Assembly: GCA_033964015.1 (NCBI GenBank)
Contig: JAWWUD010000101.1
Coordinates: 372,001-436,000 of the forward strand
Direction of reading: 5' to 3'
Source of the DNA: Scolanthus callimorphus
Lineage: Eukaryota > Cnidaria > Anthozoa > Actiniaria > Edwardsiidae
Length of the DNA: 64,000 nt
Part shown: positions 1-10,768 of the stretch, piece by piece
Numbering within the stretch: position 1 is the stretch's first letter
How the letters are laid out: each line of letters starts with the position of its first letter
Program-made: the position numbers and the translations under genes
The notes under the pieces: model-generated
Database searches by the model: none
Seen by the model: the letters and a program-made list of their open reading frames with translations, nothing else
What the model was told of the DNA's origin: nothing

Positions 1-607
1 TGTGGTCGATAACTGCTCATGTGCCTGCAGTCAAAACTGAAGAGTGCTTGCTGCTCATAGTTAGCAAAATCATCTGTGCTTGAATCGCGCCTGTCGCCTA
101 TGCTCGCACTAATAAACCATACCCCTTGTGTGTATTACTGGCGTGACAGGCACGTGCGTGGCGTCTACACAAATCCATGCACGTAACACAATTATTAAAA
201 TCATCGAAACGCTCAGAATTCCTGTGCTCCTTCAAACCACATAATAATGGGAAAAAGCGCGGGAATATGAAGGAAATTCAGGTGGATTTTTTTTTGTGTG
301 TGGGGGGGGGGGGGCGAGAAGGGGCTGCTCGATCAATTCATTCATTCATTCATTGGGATTATTTTTATTGCCTGGGTGTTGGGGGGGGGGGGGGGATGTG
401 GCGGTTGGAGGATCGCTCTCTATTATTGAGAAAGCGATCATTTGTACTTTTTTCGGAAGTCTAGTCTACTCAACTTGATACGTTAAATTGCGCGAAGTCT
501 TAGTCACTGCAGGTCAAAAGAAATAACTGTTATCGAGGTATTCGAGTGCTCGGCGGAAGCCCCTATACAGGGACCGACCTAAAGCTGGTAAATATATATA
601 TATATTT
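1..607. other. non-coding stretch with G-runs
   Basis: No supported gene. It holds a short TTCA microsatellite near 337-356, two poly-G runs (302-314 and 381-395) and an alternating TA run near 593-605. The small open frames here exist only because G-runs are read as poly-glycine. Confidence 0.5.
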
Positions 608-723
608 AACCATTATCCTGCGAGATTGCGCAGAATATCGTCTGATACTTAGCCGACGAGGGACGAAGTCCCGAGTTGGCTAAAATCAGACGATATTCTG
701 CAAAATCGAGCAGGATAATGGTT
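608..723. repeat. palindromic foldback/MITE
   Basis: Both ends carry the same 13-base arm in opposite orientation (AACCATTATCCTG at 608 and its complement ending at 723). The complementarity continues inward through the matching arms around 630-645 and 690-705 to a small loop near 660-675. This is a non-autonomous foldback element with no coding capacity. Confidence 0.75.
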
Positions 724-2279
724 TTATTATTCAGCACATCGATAGCACAAAAAAAAACGAAAAAAAGTGACTTTTGTGTATTATTTACGAGCTCAAAACA
801 TCACATTTTCCTCAGAGACGGATATCGCAGGATAGCTGTCATGTACAGAAGACAGCTATTGGCGTTCCAATGACCATATTTGGGCAGTGCATCGATGTGC
901 TGAATAATAATCCCCTATATTCCCCTAGTGCCCGCGGGAACTTTCGATTTACTCACCCCTAATATAAAAGGTACCAAAAATGGCGTCGCTTTGATAAAAG
1001 GTAAAACAAGACGTATTTTTTAAGAGAATATCCAGTTTCTCGACCCCCTACCCTTCGTTATACCTATTTTAGAGCAGAAAAGGTACCCTTTCTTATACCA
1101 AAGCCGAGAAAAGGTACCCCTTTGACTTTGAATCGGCTTTGTACATACATACATACATACATCTTTATTTAGGCACGCTGGCCACAACAACTGTCTATTT
1201 ACAAAAGTTAAAACAAAACAGACGCTGATTTCCATGTGGGGCGTGTAACTAATATGAATATATGGTTTGCAAATTTTAACCTAGCATAGCCCAGCAGCGA
1301 CATTCCTATTTATCAGACGCTTAAAAGCAGATAGCGATTTAGCCATGAAATTGACAATTGTGTGGTTTTTTTTTAAAGAAACGGTTTGCTCCCCGTCGCG
1401 TTGCGCGGTTGAAAAACCGGTGAAATACAGGCCCTTTTTATTCCAAAATTGCAATTTTCCCTACCCTTCTTTATGACCCAGTCCAGCCTGAAAACCCTAC
1501 CCCTTTCGGGCCGTATAGTCCAATATAGGGAATGCGCCCCCCCCCCCCCCCCCGCATCTTTGCGCGCCCAGGATCCTCTCACCTCCTCCCCCCCGGGAAA
1601 CATGAAATAGGGAGTACCCCCAGCCCTATCCTCGCGCGCCCCCACCTCCCCCCCGGGGAAACATGCAATAGGGAGTACCCCCGCAACTTGATACGCACAG
1701 GTCGGCGGGTCAAATAACCCCTCTATTAGCGTAAAATCTACCGAATTCGTCCTTCAGTTTTAGGGCGCTCAAGGAATAGCCAAAGAAATGTTTATATATT
1801 CTTAAAATACTACCTCTCCTTGTTCTAATTCTAGAATTTGGCTGATTTGAAGAATGGCCCCGTACCTAAATTCGGCATTTAGTTTAGCCAGTAAAATACT
1901 GTGTTGTCAAGTGGCTTCGAAAGAATGGTGTTAATCGAGGACATAAATATGATCTTAATCCGGAATTACCCACTGGATCAATTGTTTATTATCTATTGAT
2001 CGAAAATTAAGTGCTAAATCCACTGCAAATATCGTTATAAAAACTATGCGAGGCAATTTGTGGCCCCTTGAATTTCGCTTAAATAACTGGCCTCAGACGG
2101 GCGAAAACGTAAATCTCGAAAAATCGAAAAAATCCCCCGGACTGCGAAAAAAAACCCTATAACGGTCTTAATCTCACTAAAATCTTCCTACAAACTTAAA
2201 ATGAGGATAAAACAATTTTGAGCTCTGGCCGCATTTTCCCGAATTTGCTCGATTTTTGTGTGCATTCGCTCTTAAGATA
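724..2279. other. non-coding, simple-repeat rich
   Basis: No credible gene. Notable content is a CATA microsatellite (1142-1163), a C17 run (1537-1553) and two nearly identical C-rich pieces around 1560-1690. Repeated 'aaaggtacc'-type words at about 965-1130 recall the interiors of the MITEs near 35.9 and 38.9 kb. Confidence 0.4.
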
Positions 2280-2640
2280 TCGGCCTCAAATTTTCTGTGT
2301 CGTCAGAAAATGATCACAACTAAAACCGTATGAGGGAATTTTTATTTTTACTTGAAAAAGATTTTATTATAAATTTTGCGGCCACAAACTGTAAAAAAGA
2401 AAACTTCCAACTTCGCGACCCAATATTTTCGTAAATATGCAAAATATCGAAAATCGCTGAGACGTTTTTGCAGTTCATTTCTCCGAGATTAAAGTCTAAC
2501 AAAGTGTGAAATTGTGCAACAAACCGCTAGTGGTCTGGAGCTTCTCAAGTAAACAAGGTATTTTTAGTTCGGAGTCTTAAAAATACAAAAAAATGTAAAC
2601 TTCGATAAATTAAACAACTTTATAAGATAGAGCATTATTA
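2280..2640 (+). repeat. interspersed repeat A, copy 1
   Basis: This stretch is closely similar in the same order to 25630-25860, sharing words such as TTTTTACTTGAAAAAGATT, AAATATGCAAAATATCGAAA and GAGCTTCTCAAGTAAACAAG. A third partial match covers its left end at about 19030-19145. No protein is evident. It is probably an internal piece of a non-autonomous DNA element. Confidence 0.6.
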
Positions 2641-2724
2641 TATAGACACGAGTGTTTTACTGGGAAATACGCCACTCGTAGATCTCATACGAAGCTACAT
2701 CCGGTCCTCAGTGACATATATTCC

Positions 2725-2746
2725 ATATCCTCACTAGTGAGGATAT
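2725..2746. repeat. 22-bp perfect palindrome
   Basis: A perfect dyad with the SpeI-like core CACTAGTG. It lies immediately upstream of the foldback at 2818-2954. No function can be assigned. Confidence 0.6.
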
Positions 2747-2817
2747 CGGTCAAAACAAAAGTGCTTGGAAATCAATTTGGAATATTTTTTCTGGTTTTTC
2801 TATATAATAAAACGAAA

Positions 2818-2954
2818 ATTACACGGTGGCTTGAAGATATGAGTTTTATTTTCTCGTGTCAAAAACAATATTTTACTCATTCGCTGCGCTCATTCGTAAA
2901 ATATTGTTCTTGCCACTCGAACATAAAACTCATATCTTCGCGCCACCGTGTAAT
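2818..2954. repeat. foldback/MITE family F1, copy 1
   Basis: The termini ATTACACGGTGG (2818) and CCACCGTGTAAT (ending 2954) are exact complements, and pairing continues inward through the AAGATATGAGTTTTAT arms. The loop carries the word CATTCGCTGCGCTCA. A second member with the same architecture and loop word is at 9556-9668, so this is a real family. Confidence 0.75.
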
Positions 2955-3208
2955 ATCCTCTATATATTTTAGCTTTAAAATAATAACACCACAAGAGAAA
3001 TTTTGAAATCATGACTCCACCAATATTTCAACTGTACAAGACAGCCTTCATCAGGGTGAATGGCTGATGACGCGTTACGCGTGATAATATGAAACATAGT
3101 TGAAACTGCGCGAGCTACAAGTGAGTTAACGAACTAACTAGCGCGCGCTAATAAACAAGAAACAACACATTACGTGATACGTGCGCGACGACGATTCTGA
3201 CTATAAGC

Positions 3209-3348
3209 AATTATTGGATGAGGTTTTTGTGATTTCCAGAATAAACAATGTCGAGACAGGTGGATCAGGCGAGGCCGTGAGGCCGAGTCTGATTCCATTG
3301 GCGAGACATTGTTTATTCTGGAAATAACAAAAAACGAATTCAATAATG
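3209..3348. repeat. foldback/MITE
   Basis: Arms around CCAGAATAAACAATGTC (3235 onward) and GACATTGTTTATTCTGG (ending about 3322) are perfect complements. Weaker pairing extends to ATTATTGG/CAATAAT at the ends. The loop is GC-richer and contains the short repeat GAGGCCGTGAGGCCGA. Confidence 0.7.
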
Positions 3349-3480
3349 TTTTATTATACATTGATTCAGTAAAAATACTTTTTTTTTTTTCTGTCAAGCA
3401 ATTTCTTTTACACAAGCGCCTTGTTAGATAGGAAAACATTCAAGTGCTCTAGTCCCATTATGCATTGCGCGCGTAGGATC

Positions 3481-3525
3481 AAGAATCAGCTAGCTGATTC
3501 TTCAAGAATCAGCATGCTGATTCTT
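3481..3525. repeat. two adjacent 22-bp perfect palindromes
   Basis: AAGAATCAGCTAGCTGATTC plus TT and AAGAATCAGCATGCTGATTC plus TT stand side by side with a single C between them. Each is a perfect dyad, and they differ only at the centre (TAGC versus ATGC). Confidence 0.7.
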
Positions 3526-3591
3526 GGAGACCCTCAAAGTGCGTGATTCCCAAAGTAAAGCGCGCGCTTTTAGCCAATCAGAATCGAGATA

Positions 3592-4490
3592 GTGAGTACA
3601 ATGTATAATAATAAAAAAGTCATTGTCATTAAGTCCTTAAGGAATAAGAGTTTTAAGCCGGTATGCCCATTGGCCTTCCCTATCCCTAATATTATAACTC
3701 TGCCCTACTTTATCTATAATTGTGACAGTCACATCCTTCAAACCATGGTGATCCTCCATAAAAAAGAGCTTATAAATCGCATCATCATTCTTCTCTCTTC
3801 TTCACTCATCCTTTCGTGGACGCGTATTCGACTTTTGTGGTTGTTGAACCTCATACGAAACTTAGTTGTTGTCGACATATTGTTTCCCACACGTTTTACA
3901 AGTTATAATATAAACAACATTCCGACTATTGCAGTCCATGGAAAATTGATAGTGTATGTCTTCCCTGTAGAGTAGCTCTTGAACGTGTCCCCAATATCCA
4001 GGTATTTCTTCTTCTTACATATCTCACATCTATTCGACGAGCACTCGTGACACCCCTTGTCACTACCATAACTATTGGTAGATTGACTTTAGCTCGGACT
4101 AGGTGCTCCTTTAGGCTTTTAGGCCGTCTAAAGGCTATCATAGGTATCTCCTGGATAGCCTTCTTACACCGGTCAGAGAGTTGTAACAAAGGGTGAAGCT
4201 CCCGTAGAATACCCCCAATATTCGGTAATCCAGGATGGTACGTAATCACGAAAGGAGTCCTTTCATTCTTCTTCCTTGGGCGGGGTGTCAAGGCTTGTTC
4301 CCTCGATATACGCCTTGCTCTATTTACCTGTTCTCTGACAAACCTTCTATCATAGCCACGTGCAGCTAAAAATCCAACCAGATCATTAGCTCTTCAATTA
4401 AACAATTACTCGGTTGAGCATATCCTACGAAGTCTAAGTGCCTGTGCATATGGAATTCCTTCCTTGCAACCTCTAGGGTGGCACGATTTA
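3592..4490 (-). pseudogene. Penelope-like retroelement C-terminal relic (GIY-YIG region)
   Basis: Minus-strand translation shows, in family order, a segment like GIPYAQALRLRRICSTE (about 4470-4410) and FVITYHPGLPNIGGILREL with downstream PMIAFRRPKSLKEHLVRAK (about 4255-4080). Next come a Cys-rich stretch and a GIY-YIG-like segment NVVYIITCKTCGKQYVDNN (about 3925-3880), then HHGLKDVTVTIIDKV and EGQWAYRLKTL near the end. This layout is typical of the region after the reverse transcriptase in Penelope-like elements, where the GIY-YIG domain acts as the integration endonuclease. I see several frameshifts and stops, and no reverse transcriptase core, so this is a 5'-truncated dead copy. The family name rests on recognition; the GIY-YIG part is the firmest. 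Confidence 0.7.
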
Positions 4491-4554
4491 AAGTTCAAAT
4501 ATTGATGTTTATCCGTTGGTTAATGTACAGATCTGTGGTGTTTGTTCCCTTATC

Positions 4555-4665
4555 AACTTTAAAATAATATATAGCTGATTATCATAGCATAAATGGCGAC
4601 GCGACGGGAATTTTTTTCCGCAGACACCCCTCACGGGTTTACAGAGACCTTAACTCGCAGTAGAG
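4555..4665 (+). repeat. interspersed repeat A, right-end fragment
   Basis: About 100 bases match 25874-25971 almost base for base, including TAGCTGATTATCATAGCATA and GACACCCCTCAC. This looks like the right end of the same repeat family seen at 2280-2640 and 25630-25980. Confidence 0.6.
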
Positions 4666-6362
4666 TATTGGTACGTGTGAATAACCAGTGGGAAGGTCGT
4701 GGTTTCTTTTACACGCTTGTCAATGATCTTTATGAAATAACTGCGATAGTACGCGTGCTCTGATTGGTCAAAAACCAATCACCATAACGCTATGGTAAAT
4801 CTTATGGTAAATGGCTTTGACCGGAAATGTGTTTCCACTCGCCAAATGACAAAACTTCAGCAGTTTCTATCATTTCTCCATCTAAATCTTTAAAAAAACA
4901 GCATCTACAAAATGATGGAACCTTCAGAAAATGGTCTCAGTAAAGAGAAAACACAAAATAATTGGGCCGCCCAATTAATCGGCGAATTGAGTCACACTGG
5001 GCGATCAAAACTCTGCATAAAGTTGTTCTTTTATGGCGTGTTTTGTTGTTATTTTATAAAAGAAATAGAGCACATTTTATCCTATGTACCATAGCCTGAT
5101 GGTAGAGGGGCTCGTGTTCCCACAGCCTTTCACGCGTGCAGTCGAATTATTGGTTCATATTGTGGGTTGAACGTTGTTCTACTGTGTTTCAATCTATAAT
5201 CTATAAAATTGCCTCATTGAATCTCATTAAATAACAAAAGAATATAATTGAAAAACAAAAATCGGCCCAAAAAGTGGCCGTGGGACACTTTTTGAGCATT
5301 GGGACATCTAAAACCAGTGTCTTGATATCCTAAGGGTTCCAAAAAAGTATGCCTCGTTACTAGTTCCGGGGGGTGCACGTGAACCCCCTCTGGCGACTAG
5401 ACTATTCCATTCTATGATGTCCGATTATTGTCAATTATAGCGTAGCTCCTTAGCGGCCGAAGGCCGCAGAGCGGAGCACCATAGGTATCGCAGGAAGAAT
5501 ACAATAGCTCAAAAGTATCGACTTCATTTTTCAACGTTCAGCGGTATTCCCATTCGGATATCGCGGCGCGTCCGTGCGTGCCCCACCACAGGTAAACCAA
5601 GACTCTTTTCCGTTCATTAATCATATCGCAGGAAGGGATGACGGTCAGACAACCAAACTTGTGTGGGGGAGGGGGGAAGTCGTGTTAGTGGCAAGGGGGT
5701 GCAACCGCATGATAACGTCATCGATGACGTCATCATAGGAGAAAAAGACTATCTCGGGAAGGGATGAACCTCAGACAACCAAACTTGGCTGAAGTTGTCT
5801 AAGGGACGGACCATTTGATATTTGATGGGGGGAGTGGCTAATTTTTTTGGGCTGGATATCTTTTTCACGTCCAGTTTTGCTGCTCGAATTTGTTCCTCTA
5901 GAACGTGACTGTGCTCGATATTTTTTTCCCGATATTCTTTTTTTGGTTCGAGACATCACTTAAATGATTAATTCGCCCACAAAACGACAATTGATCACTT
6001 CAATAAGTTTGATTTCATGCTTTCCTGTTATGTTAGCAGCGCCAAACGAACGAGGGCTGACAACTGAGAAGTTTGCTTGTATTTTTCTTAATACACGCGA
6101 AGCGCGCCGCGATTTATAAAATTTACGAGGTTAATGATATTCATATTTCATGATAATCACGCTGAAAAAATGTAGTCACTGAATGAAAACATCTTTTTCT
6201 TCCAAAACTTAATCATGCCTAGTACGATGTTATAGAAATTACTACACCACAGCATACGCTTTTTATGAGCGCGACACTGCTGCAATTTTGGACATATCAG
6301 TTGAAAGTAAGTAAACCTTTACTTATCGTTTTCTAAAATTATTTGAATTTTAAAAGGAATAT
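4666..6362. other. non-coding, small repeats
   Basis: No gene is supported. A 60-codon frame at 4912-5094 starts in a reasonable context but has no recognisable features. Contents include a possible tRNA-like (SINE-type) stretch near 5090-5170 with a weak A-box-like TAGCCTGATGG, and a GC-rich hairpin at 5447-5479. Two copies of AAGGGATGA...CAGACAACCAAACTTG lie at about 5633 and 5760, and a perfect TGACGTCA dyad is at 5725-5732. Confidence 0.35.
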
Positions 6363-6370
6363 GTAAGCGT

Positions 6371-6691
6371 CAGGGGCTCATAAGTAGGGGCGTCCCTCTC
6401 TGGTATCGCCCTATTGATAAGACATATTGGCAGACCTATTTATTTTTAGAATGTTTTTACCGCTATAAAATTGTAATTAAGCTTTTGTTTTACTAGCCAA
6501 TCAAATTCGTTCTATCAGATGCACGTGCAAACACTGACTTCTTGTTGTTCTCTGCATTGTTATTCTAAATAAACGTGACTGTAGCGGCATAGAAACAAGA
6601 GTAAATACCAATCTAAAAATACCTAGGTCTGTCAAAACGCCTTATCAAGAATATATATCAGAGCCGGAACGCCCCTACTTATGAGCCCCTG
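6371..6691. mobile_element. hAT-like MITE with target duplication
   Basis: The ends CAGGGGCTCATAAGTAGGGG (6371) and its complement (ending 6691) form a terminal inverted repeat. Looser complementarity continues for about 80-90 bases, with matching GGTATC/TTGATAAG and CAGACCTA words at both ends. The flanks carry TAAGCGT on both sides (6364-6370 and 6692-6698). If the last G is shared, the repeat is 8 bp (GTAAGCGT). CAGGG termini with an 8-bp duplication fit the hAT superfamily. There is no coding capacity. Confidence 0.75.
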
Positions 6692-6904
6692 TAAGCGTTT
6701 ACTTGATTTAGATGGCGAGCGCGCAGCGCGAGCCGACCAAAAAATCCCTCTATTTATAAAGACATCAGGTTCCCTAAAAATGTTAATTCACTAGAGAGTT
6801 TTGAAGTGAGTTTGCTCGATTATTTTTCGCCACCAGTTTTGCTTGCGCGATATGTTGTTTCTAGGTCAGAGGCTTGCTCGAATTTTTTATGGGAATCAAC
6901 CCCT

Positions 6905-7430
6905 CCCCCCATCAAGAACAATGGGAGACAATTTCAGAACAGATCTCAGACTGACTCTGCGACTTTTTGACAGCCTCATAAAGCCAATTTTGCTATACGG
7001 GAGCGAAATCTGGGGGGTTGACGAGCTGACAAAATAACGAGACCCTATTGAGGACGTCCTTTCCAAATTCTGTAAATTTGTTCTTGGAGTTGCATGGCAA
7101 AACAGCAACAAATAATGCATGCAGAGCCGAGCTAGGAAGATATCCTCTATCGGTTGACGCCCAATGTAGAGCGTTTAACTTCCTAACTAAATTAAAAGAG
7201 CCTAGAAGTGGCTTCATTTCATATGAAGTTTTTATAGATTGTCTGAAAACTAATAATAAAACAGATTGGACGGTTAAAATAGGAGAAAAGATTTATACTC
7301 TGGGCCTCGGAGCTATGGACTAACCTGATGGGGGCCGAGGGTACAAATCTACAATATGCAAAAACTGCTTTCAAACAAAGGCTACAAGACATCCAATTCC
7401 AGATATGGTTAAGCGAAGTTTCGGATGAAT
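6905..7430 (+). pseudogene. LINE reverse-transcriptase C-terminal relic
   Basis: The plus-strand frame shows LTLRLFDSLIKPILLYGSEI followed by WG, the hallmark just after the catalytic part of many non-LTR reverse transcriptases. After a frameshift near 7040-7110 it continues with NNACRAELGRYPLSVDAQCR and a downstream tail. The fragment lacks the endonuclease and catalytic RT core and ends where the palindrome cluster begins. It is a dead 5'-truncated LINE of uncertain clade. Confidence 0.7.
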
Positions 7431-7433
7431 CTT

Positions 7434-7770
7434 CGCTCGCCTTTTCGCACAAATTTGTGCAGCTCGTTTGTGCTCGCCTTTTCGCACAAATTTGTGCAGC
7501 TTTTCTTCGCTCGCCTTTTCGCACAAATTTGTGTGAACCCGCAGCATAGCGCACAAATTGTGCAGCTCGCTTCGCTCGCCTTTTCGCACAAATTTGTGCA
7601 GCTCATCTGTGCTCGCTTTTTAGCACAATTTTTTTGTAAAGCTGACAGAGTGCACAAATTTGTGTGGAGAGGCGATAAAGGTAGAACAGCACAATTTGTG
7701 CTGGTCCTCCTACACGCCTCTCTACACAAACTTGTCCGAACCTGACAGAGCGCAAAAATTTGCGTCTGCT
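7434..7770. repeat. cluster of GCACAAATTTGTGC palindromes
   Basis: The 14-bp dyad GCACAAATTTGTGC, or a one-base variant, recurs at 7447, 7484, 7521, 7550, 7586, 7650 and about 7694. The first three are spaced exactly 37 bp apart within the unit CGCTCGCCTTTTCGCACAAA plus TTTGTGCAGCT. The copies decay rightwards. Because each unit is palindromic, all frames on both strands show repetitive peptide; none looks like a protein. Confidence 0.75.
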
Positions 7771-7799
7771 CATCCTTGTTTGTCTTTTCGGCAAATTTT

Positions 7800-8234
7800 G
7801 TGGAATTACTTGGAACGTCGAATGGCCCCCTTTTCAAGGTTTCAGGTAAAGTATGATATAAATGTTAATTGCCCCTTTTTCAGTAATGGTTTTCGATATT
7901 TGATAGCCAGGATACGTCCCATTTAATAAAAACAATACTAATTCAGTGATGTCTCGTTTTCGGACTATTTCCTGCAAGAACGACCACTGAATTTCAGTAA
8001 AATGACCAGAAAAAGTAAAACACTGAATGATTTTCCTGGAAAATGCCCAATTTTAGAACAATTATGGAAAGTGCAAAAGTGCAAAAATTTTAGGTTGTTA
8101 TTTCTCGTATTGCCCACTGGCTATATTTTCCGTATTTAGCCCAGTGTCCCGGAGAAAGATTTGCTTTACGTTTTGCGTAGTTCTTTGTTCTCTCCGCTAA
8201 AATTTATACTCAAACCAAATTTACTACTTACTAA
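7800..8234. other. non-coding
   Basis: I see no gene, long repeat or structured element here. Confidence 0.4.
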
Positions 8235-8430
8235 CCGATGGTGAGGTCATTTCTGATATTCAGGCCTTTATTTTCCTCTTGTCACAAGTTTAAGATTTGT
8301 ATTACAAGAGACAAATACTGTGTCAAGTATTCTTTGTTGTGAATTTCGCTGAAAATCTTATTTTGAATTTCATTTGAAGGAGATTCGAATTTTTGCCAGT
8401 CGTGAACTGCAAGGTCATTACGAGACTTGT
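8235..8430 (-). repeat. interspersed repeat B, copy 1
   Basis: Read on the minus strand, this matches 23050-23225 on the plus strand over roughly 180 bases. Shared words include CAGTTCACGAC, ATTTTCAGCGAAAT and GAATATCAGA.ATGACCT. The two copies are diverged and in opposite orientation. No function is visible. Confidence 0.6.
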
Positions 8431-8639
8431 AACAGCCAATCAGATCGCGCGTACTATCGTTGCCACACAAATATATGTAATTAATTATTTCAGAGGACAA
8501 ATAAAGTATTTTGTATCAGGGCCGGACATTGCGACCATAGGTTGCCAATGGCGACTGCTCAGAAGGTTTAAGGCAAGGCACTCGCTAGGATGGTCACAAA
8601 ACTTAGGGGGTGGTCTATATTCGATACGTTTGAAGATAT

Positions 8640-9345
8640 CATTACGGTAAATATTTCAGCTTGTAGGGAATATAAAAATTAGCATATTTACATTAACGTT
8701 TCTATGACAACGTCAAATATGACCTTTGAACTCACAGTTTAAACATTTTCACAAACTGCCACTGTAGACAAGGAAAATGCATAGCTAGTGAACATTTCTC
8801 TATTGCGAATAAAGGGACTTACCTAAGGGTTCATTAAGCTAATTGGAAATTGTGCACAGCATTTATAATTACAAAGTTATTAAAAGGATATCAAATTTCA
8901 CTTGTCCTAAAATAGGGTTCCTATTGAGAAAGTCAACATATCCAATTAGATCAATGATGCCTGCCACAACCTGAATCACTTCACGTTTCAAAATTCTCAG
9001 CAATTTTAGCCTTTCCTTGTCCACAAAGGCAGTTTTTAAAAACCGTTGAAATGCAGAGTTCAAAGGTCACATTATATGTTGCCATAGAAACGTTACTACT
9101 TGAAAAACAGTTCTTTTTACCCTTTTAACTGAATGTAGCTATCGTGGTTTGAACAATAAAGTTTAAACTCTTTTTGCGCGCGAAGCGCACCGAAAATTTA
9201 GAGTCTAGCTTGTGAAATTACCGCATGTTTTGGCGAACTTTGATGTACAGGGTGCAAAATGGGGAGTTAAAAATAAAAATAACGCGTGGCGCGCGCGTGA
9301 ACGGAAGAAAAGGCACCAAAGGCAGGCACCAAAGTTTAAATGAGC
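8640..9345. other. non-coding
   Basis: No supported gene. The 64-codon frame at 8869-9063 (minus) has no family features. Confidence 0.4.
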
Positions 9346-9363
9346 CATATAATAAACAAATTT

Positions 9364-9545
9364 TATTATATAAACACCAATGAAATACCAGGTGATCTCT
9401 CGCGCGAAAACTTTATATCTTCACACGTGAAAATATCATGTTATTTTCACATGTGAAAATATCACACTTGCCTTTGCTGGATGCTCGATTTTTAAGCTTA
9501 ACTCAAATAAAATTTGAATTTGGTATTTCATTGATGTTTATATAA
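9364..9545. repeat. foldback/MITE with CACGTG-type dyads
   Basis: Inverted arms TATAAACACCAATGAAATAC (from 9369) and GGTATTTCATTGATGTTTAT (from 9522) bound the element, with TATAATAAAC outside each. The interior holds the nested dyads TTCACACGTGAA and TTTTCACATGTGAAAAT. One arm plus the dyad recurs at 20082-20152. Confidence 0.7.
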
Positions 9546-9555
9546 TAAACAGAAC

Positions 9556-9668
9556 ATTACATGACCGCTTGGAGATACAAATTTTATCTTCTCGTGTTAA
9601 AAATTTATCTCACTCGTTCGCTGCGCTCAATCGAAGATAAAATTCGTATCTCCGCGCGGCCATGTAAT
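9556..9668. repeat. foldback/MITE family F1, copy 2
   Basis: The termini ATTACATG...CATGTAAT and the paired arms GGAGATACAAATTTTATCTT / AAGATAAAATTCGTATCTCC surround a loop with CACTCGTTCGCTGCGCTCA. That matches the loop of the element at 2818-2954. It abuts the foldback elements on both sides. Confidence 0.75.
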
Positions 9669-9676
9669 ATCCTCTA

Positions 9677-10045
9677 TCAAGAGTGGATTAACAAGAGTTA
9701 GAATCTTTCCCTACTGTATTTGTCCACATCACAGTCAGAAAAGTGTCTATTTTTAGATTTGAGTTTCGCGCGCTAAAGTATTCGAATGCTCAGGCTCGAA
9801 TGCTCGTATACCCAATACACGACGAAATAGAGAATATCCTACCTTATCTTTGCGATTTTAACCGTTTTTCCATTGATCTGCGATTTAATTTTAGGCTGGA
9901 TCTCACAACTGTTCGCGTGGCGAGAAAGTGGGAACCCTGTGGATGACGAATTTTCTCGGCATCCTAGTTCTAAAAATAGACACTTTTCTGACTGTGATTC
10001 GGGCGTACATAGTAAATATGGAAACTCTTGGTAATCCACTCTTGC
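9677..10045. repeat. foldback element with long arms
   Basis: The left arm contains AAGAGTGGATTAACAAGAGT (9679) and CACAGTCAGAAAAGTGTCTA (about 9730). The same two words occur, complemented and in mirrored order, at 10026-10044 and about 9975-9995. The arms are about 80 bases and the loop about 200. No coding capacity is credible. Confidence 0.7.
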
Positions 10046-10065
10046 CTCTATATATTAACCCCACT

Positions 10066-10158
10066 TGCTCGGTCTGTACGGGAAATATCAGACCTCGGTC
10101 TTTTTGTACGGACGGAGCGCGATATTGACCTCGGTCTGATATTTCTCGTACAGACCCG
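10066..10158. repeat. foldback/MITE
   Basis: The arms GGTCTGTACGGGAAATATCA (from about 10070) and TGATATTTCTCGTACAGACC (ending about 10155) are nearly perfect complements. GACCTCGGTC occurs in both halves around a loop containing GTACGGACGGAGCGCG. Confidence 0.7.
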
Positions 10159-10765
10159 GAGTTTGCAAAGCACTGCTAGTTGTTTGTTGTCGTGTCGACC
10201 GAGTTAATTTCTCCATTTTTATGCGGAAATAAGTAATGTAAACCACAAACGGAGTTCAACAGAAACAATATTTGTACTTGGGGAATGAATTTTGAGCAGT
10301 TTGAGCTTGAGATTCTACGCTATACGCTTCGGCAAAGCAGCTCTATTCAAGGATTTCGATTTAATATGGCGGATGTCTGTGATCTGTGGTGGAATTCCCA
10401 AGTTAACTTTCTGCCAGCAGCTGAAAGGTGAAGTGTCAAATTATCCGCCAAGGTAAGCTTTTAATTACTGTTCGCTTATGTAGGTCTCTCTTTGAGATAG
10501 GGGTTTGTGGAATCTTTCGTTGAGCTTCCTTGCTGTAATGCAAAAAGCCGATTTCTTATCGTCTTGCCAGAATGTGCTTTCAAAATCTAGTCGTTGTACC
10601 ACAGAGTTGTCAGTGAAAAATGGAAGTACTATCATTTTGAAATTCGTTTATCTAACGGGGATGAAACAGAAAATGGGGGAAGTTATGTGTTTTTGGTTCG
10701 ACAGTTACGCACATGAGTTTCAGTGGTTGTTGTTCTTGGACTCCCACTTTCCTCACGGGGAATAT
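10159..10765. other. non-coding
   Basis: No supported gene. The open frame at 10505-10768 lacks recognisable features and runs into the MITE that follows. Confidence 0.4.
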
Positions 10766-10768
10766 TAA

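Noticed and set aside
177..478. Gly-rich small proteins
   Set aside because: They are translations of poly-G runs with no other support.
5725..5732. TGACGTCA as a CRE-type regulatory site
   Set aside because: A perfect dyad, but there is no promoter or gene nearby to regulate.
7219..7837. Repetitive frames with a KFVRKGE / FAHKFVQL-like pattern
   Set aside because: They are read through the GCACAAATTTGTGC palindrome cluster on both strands.
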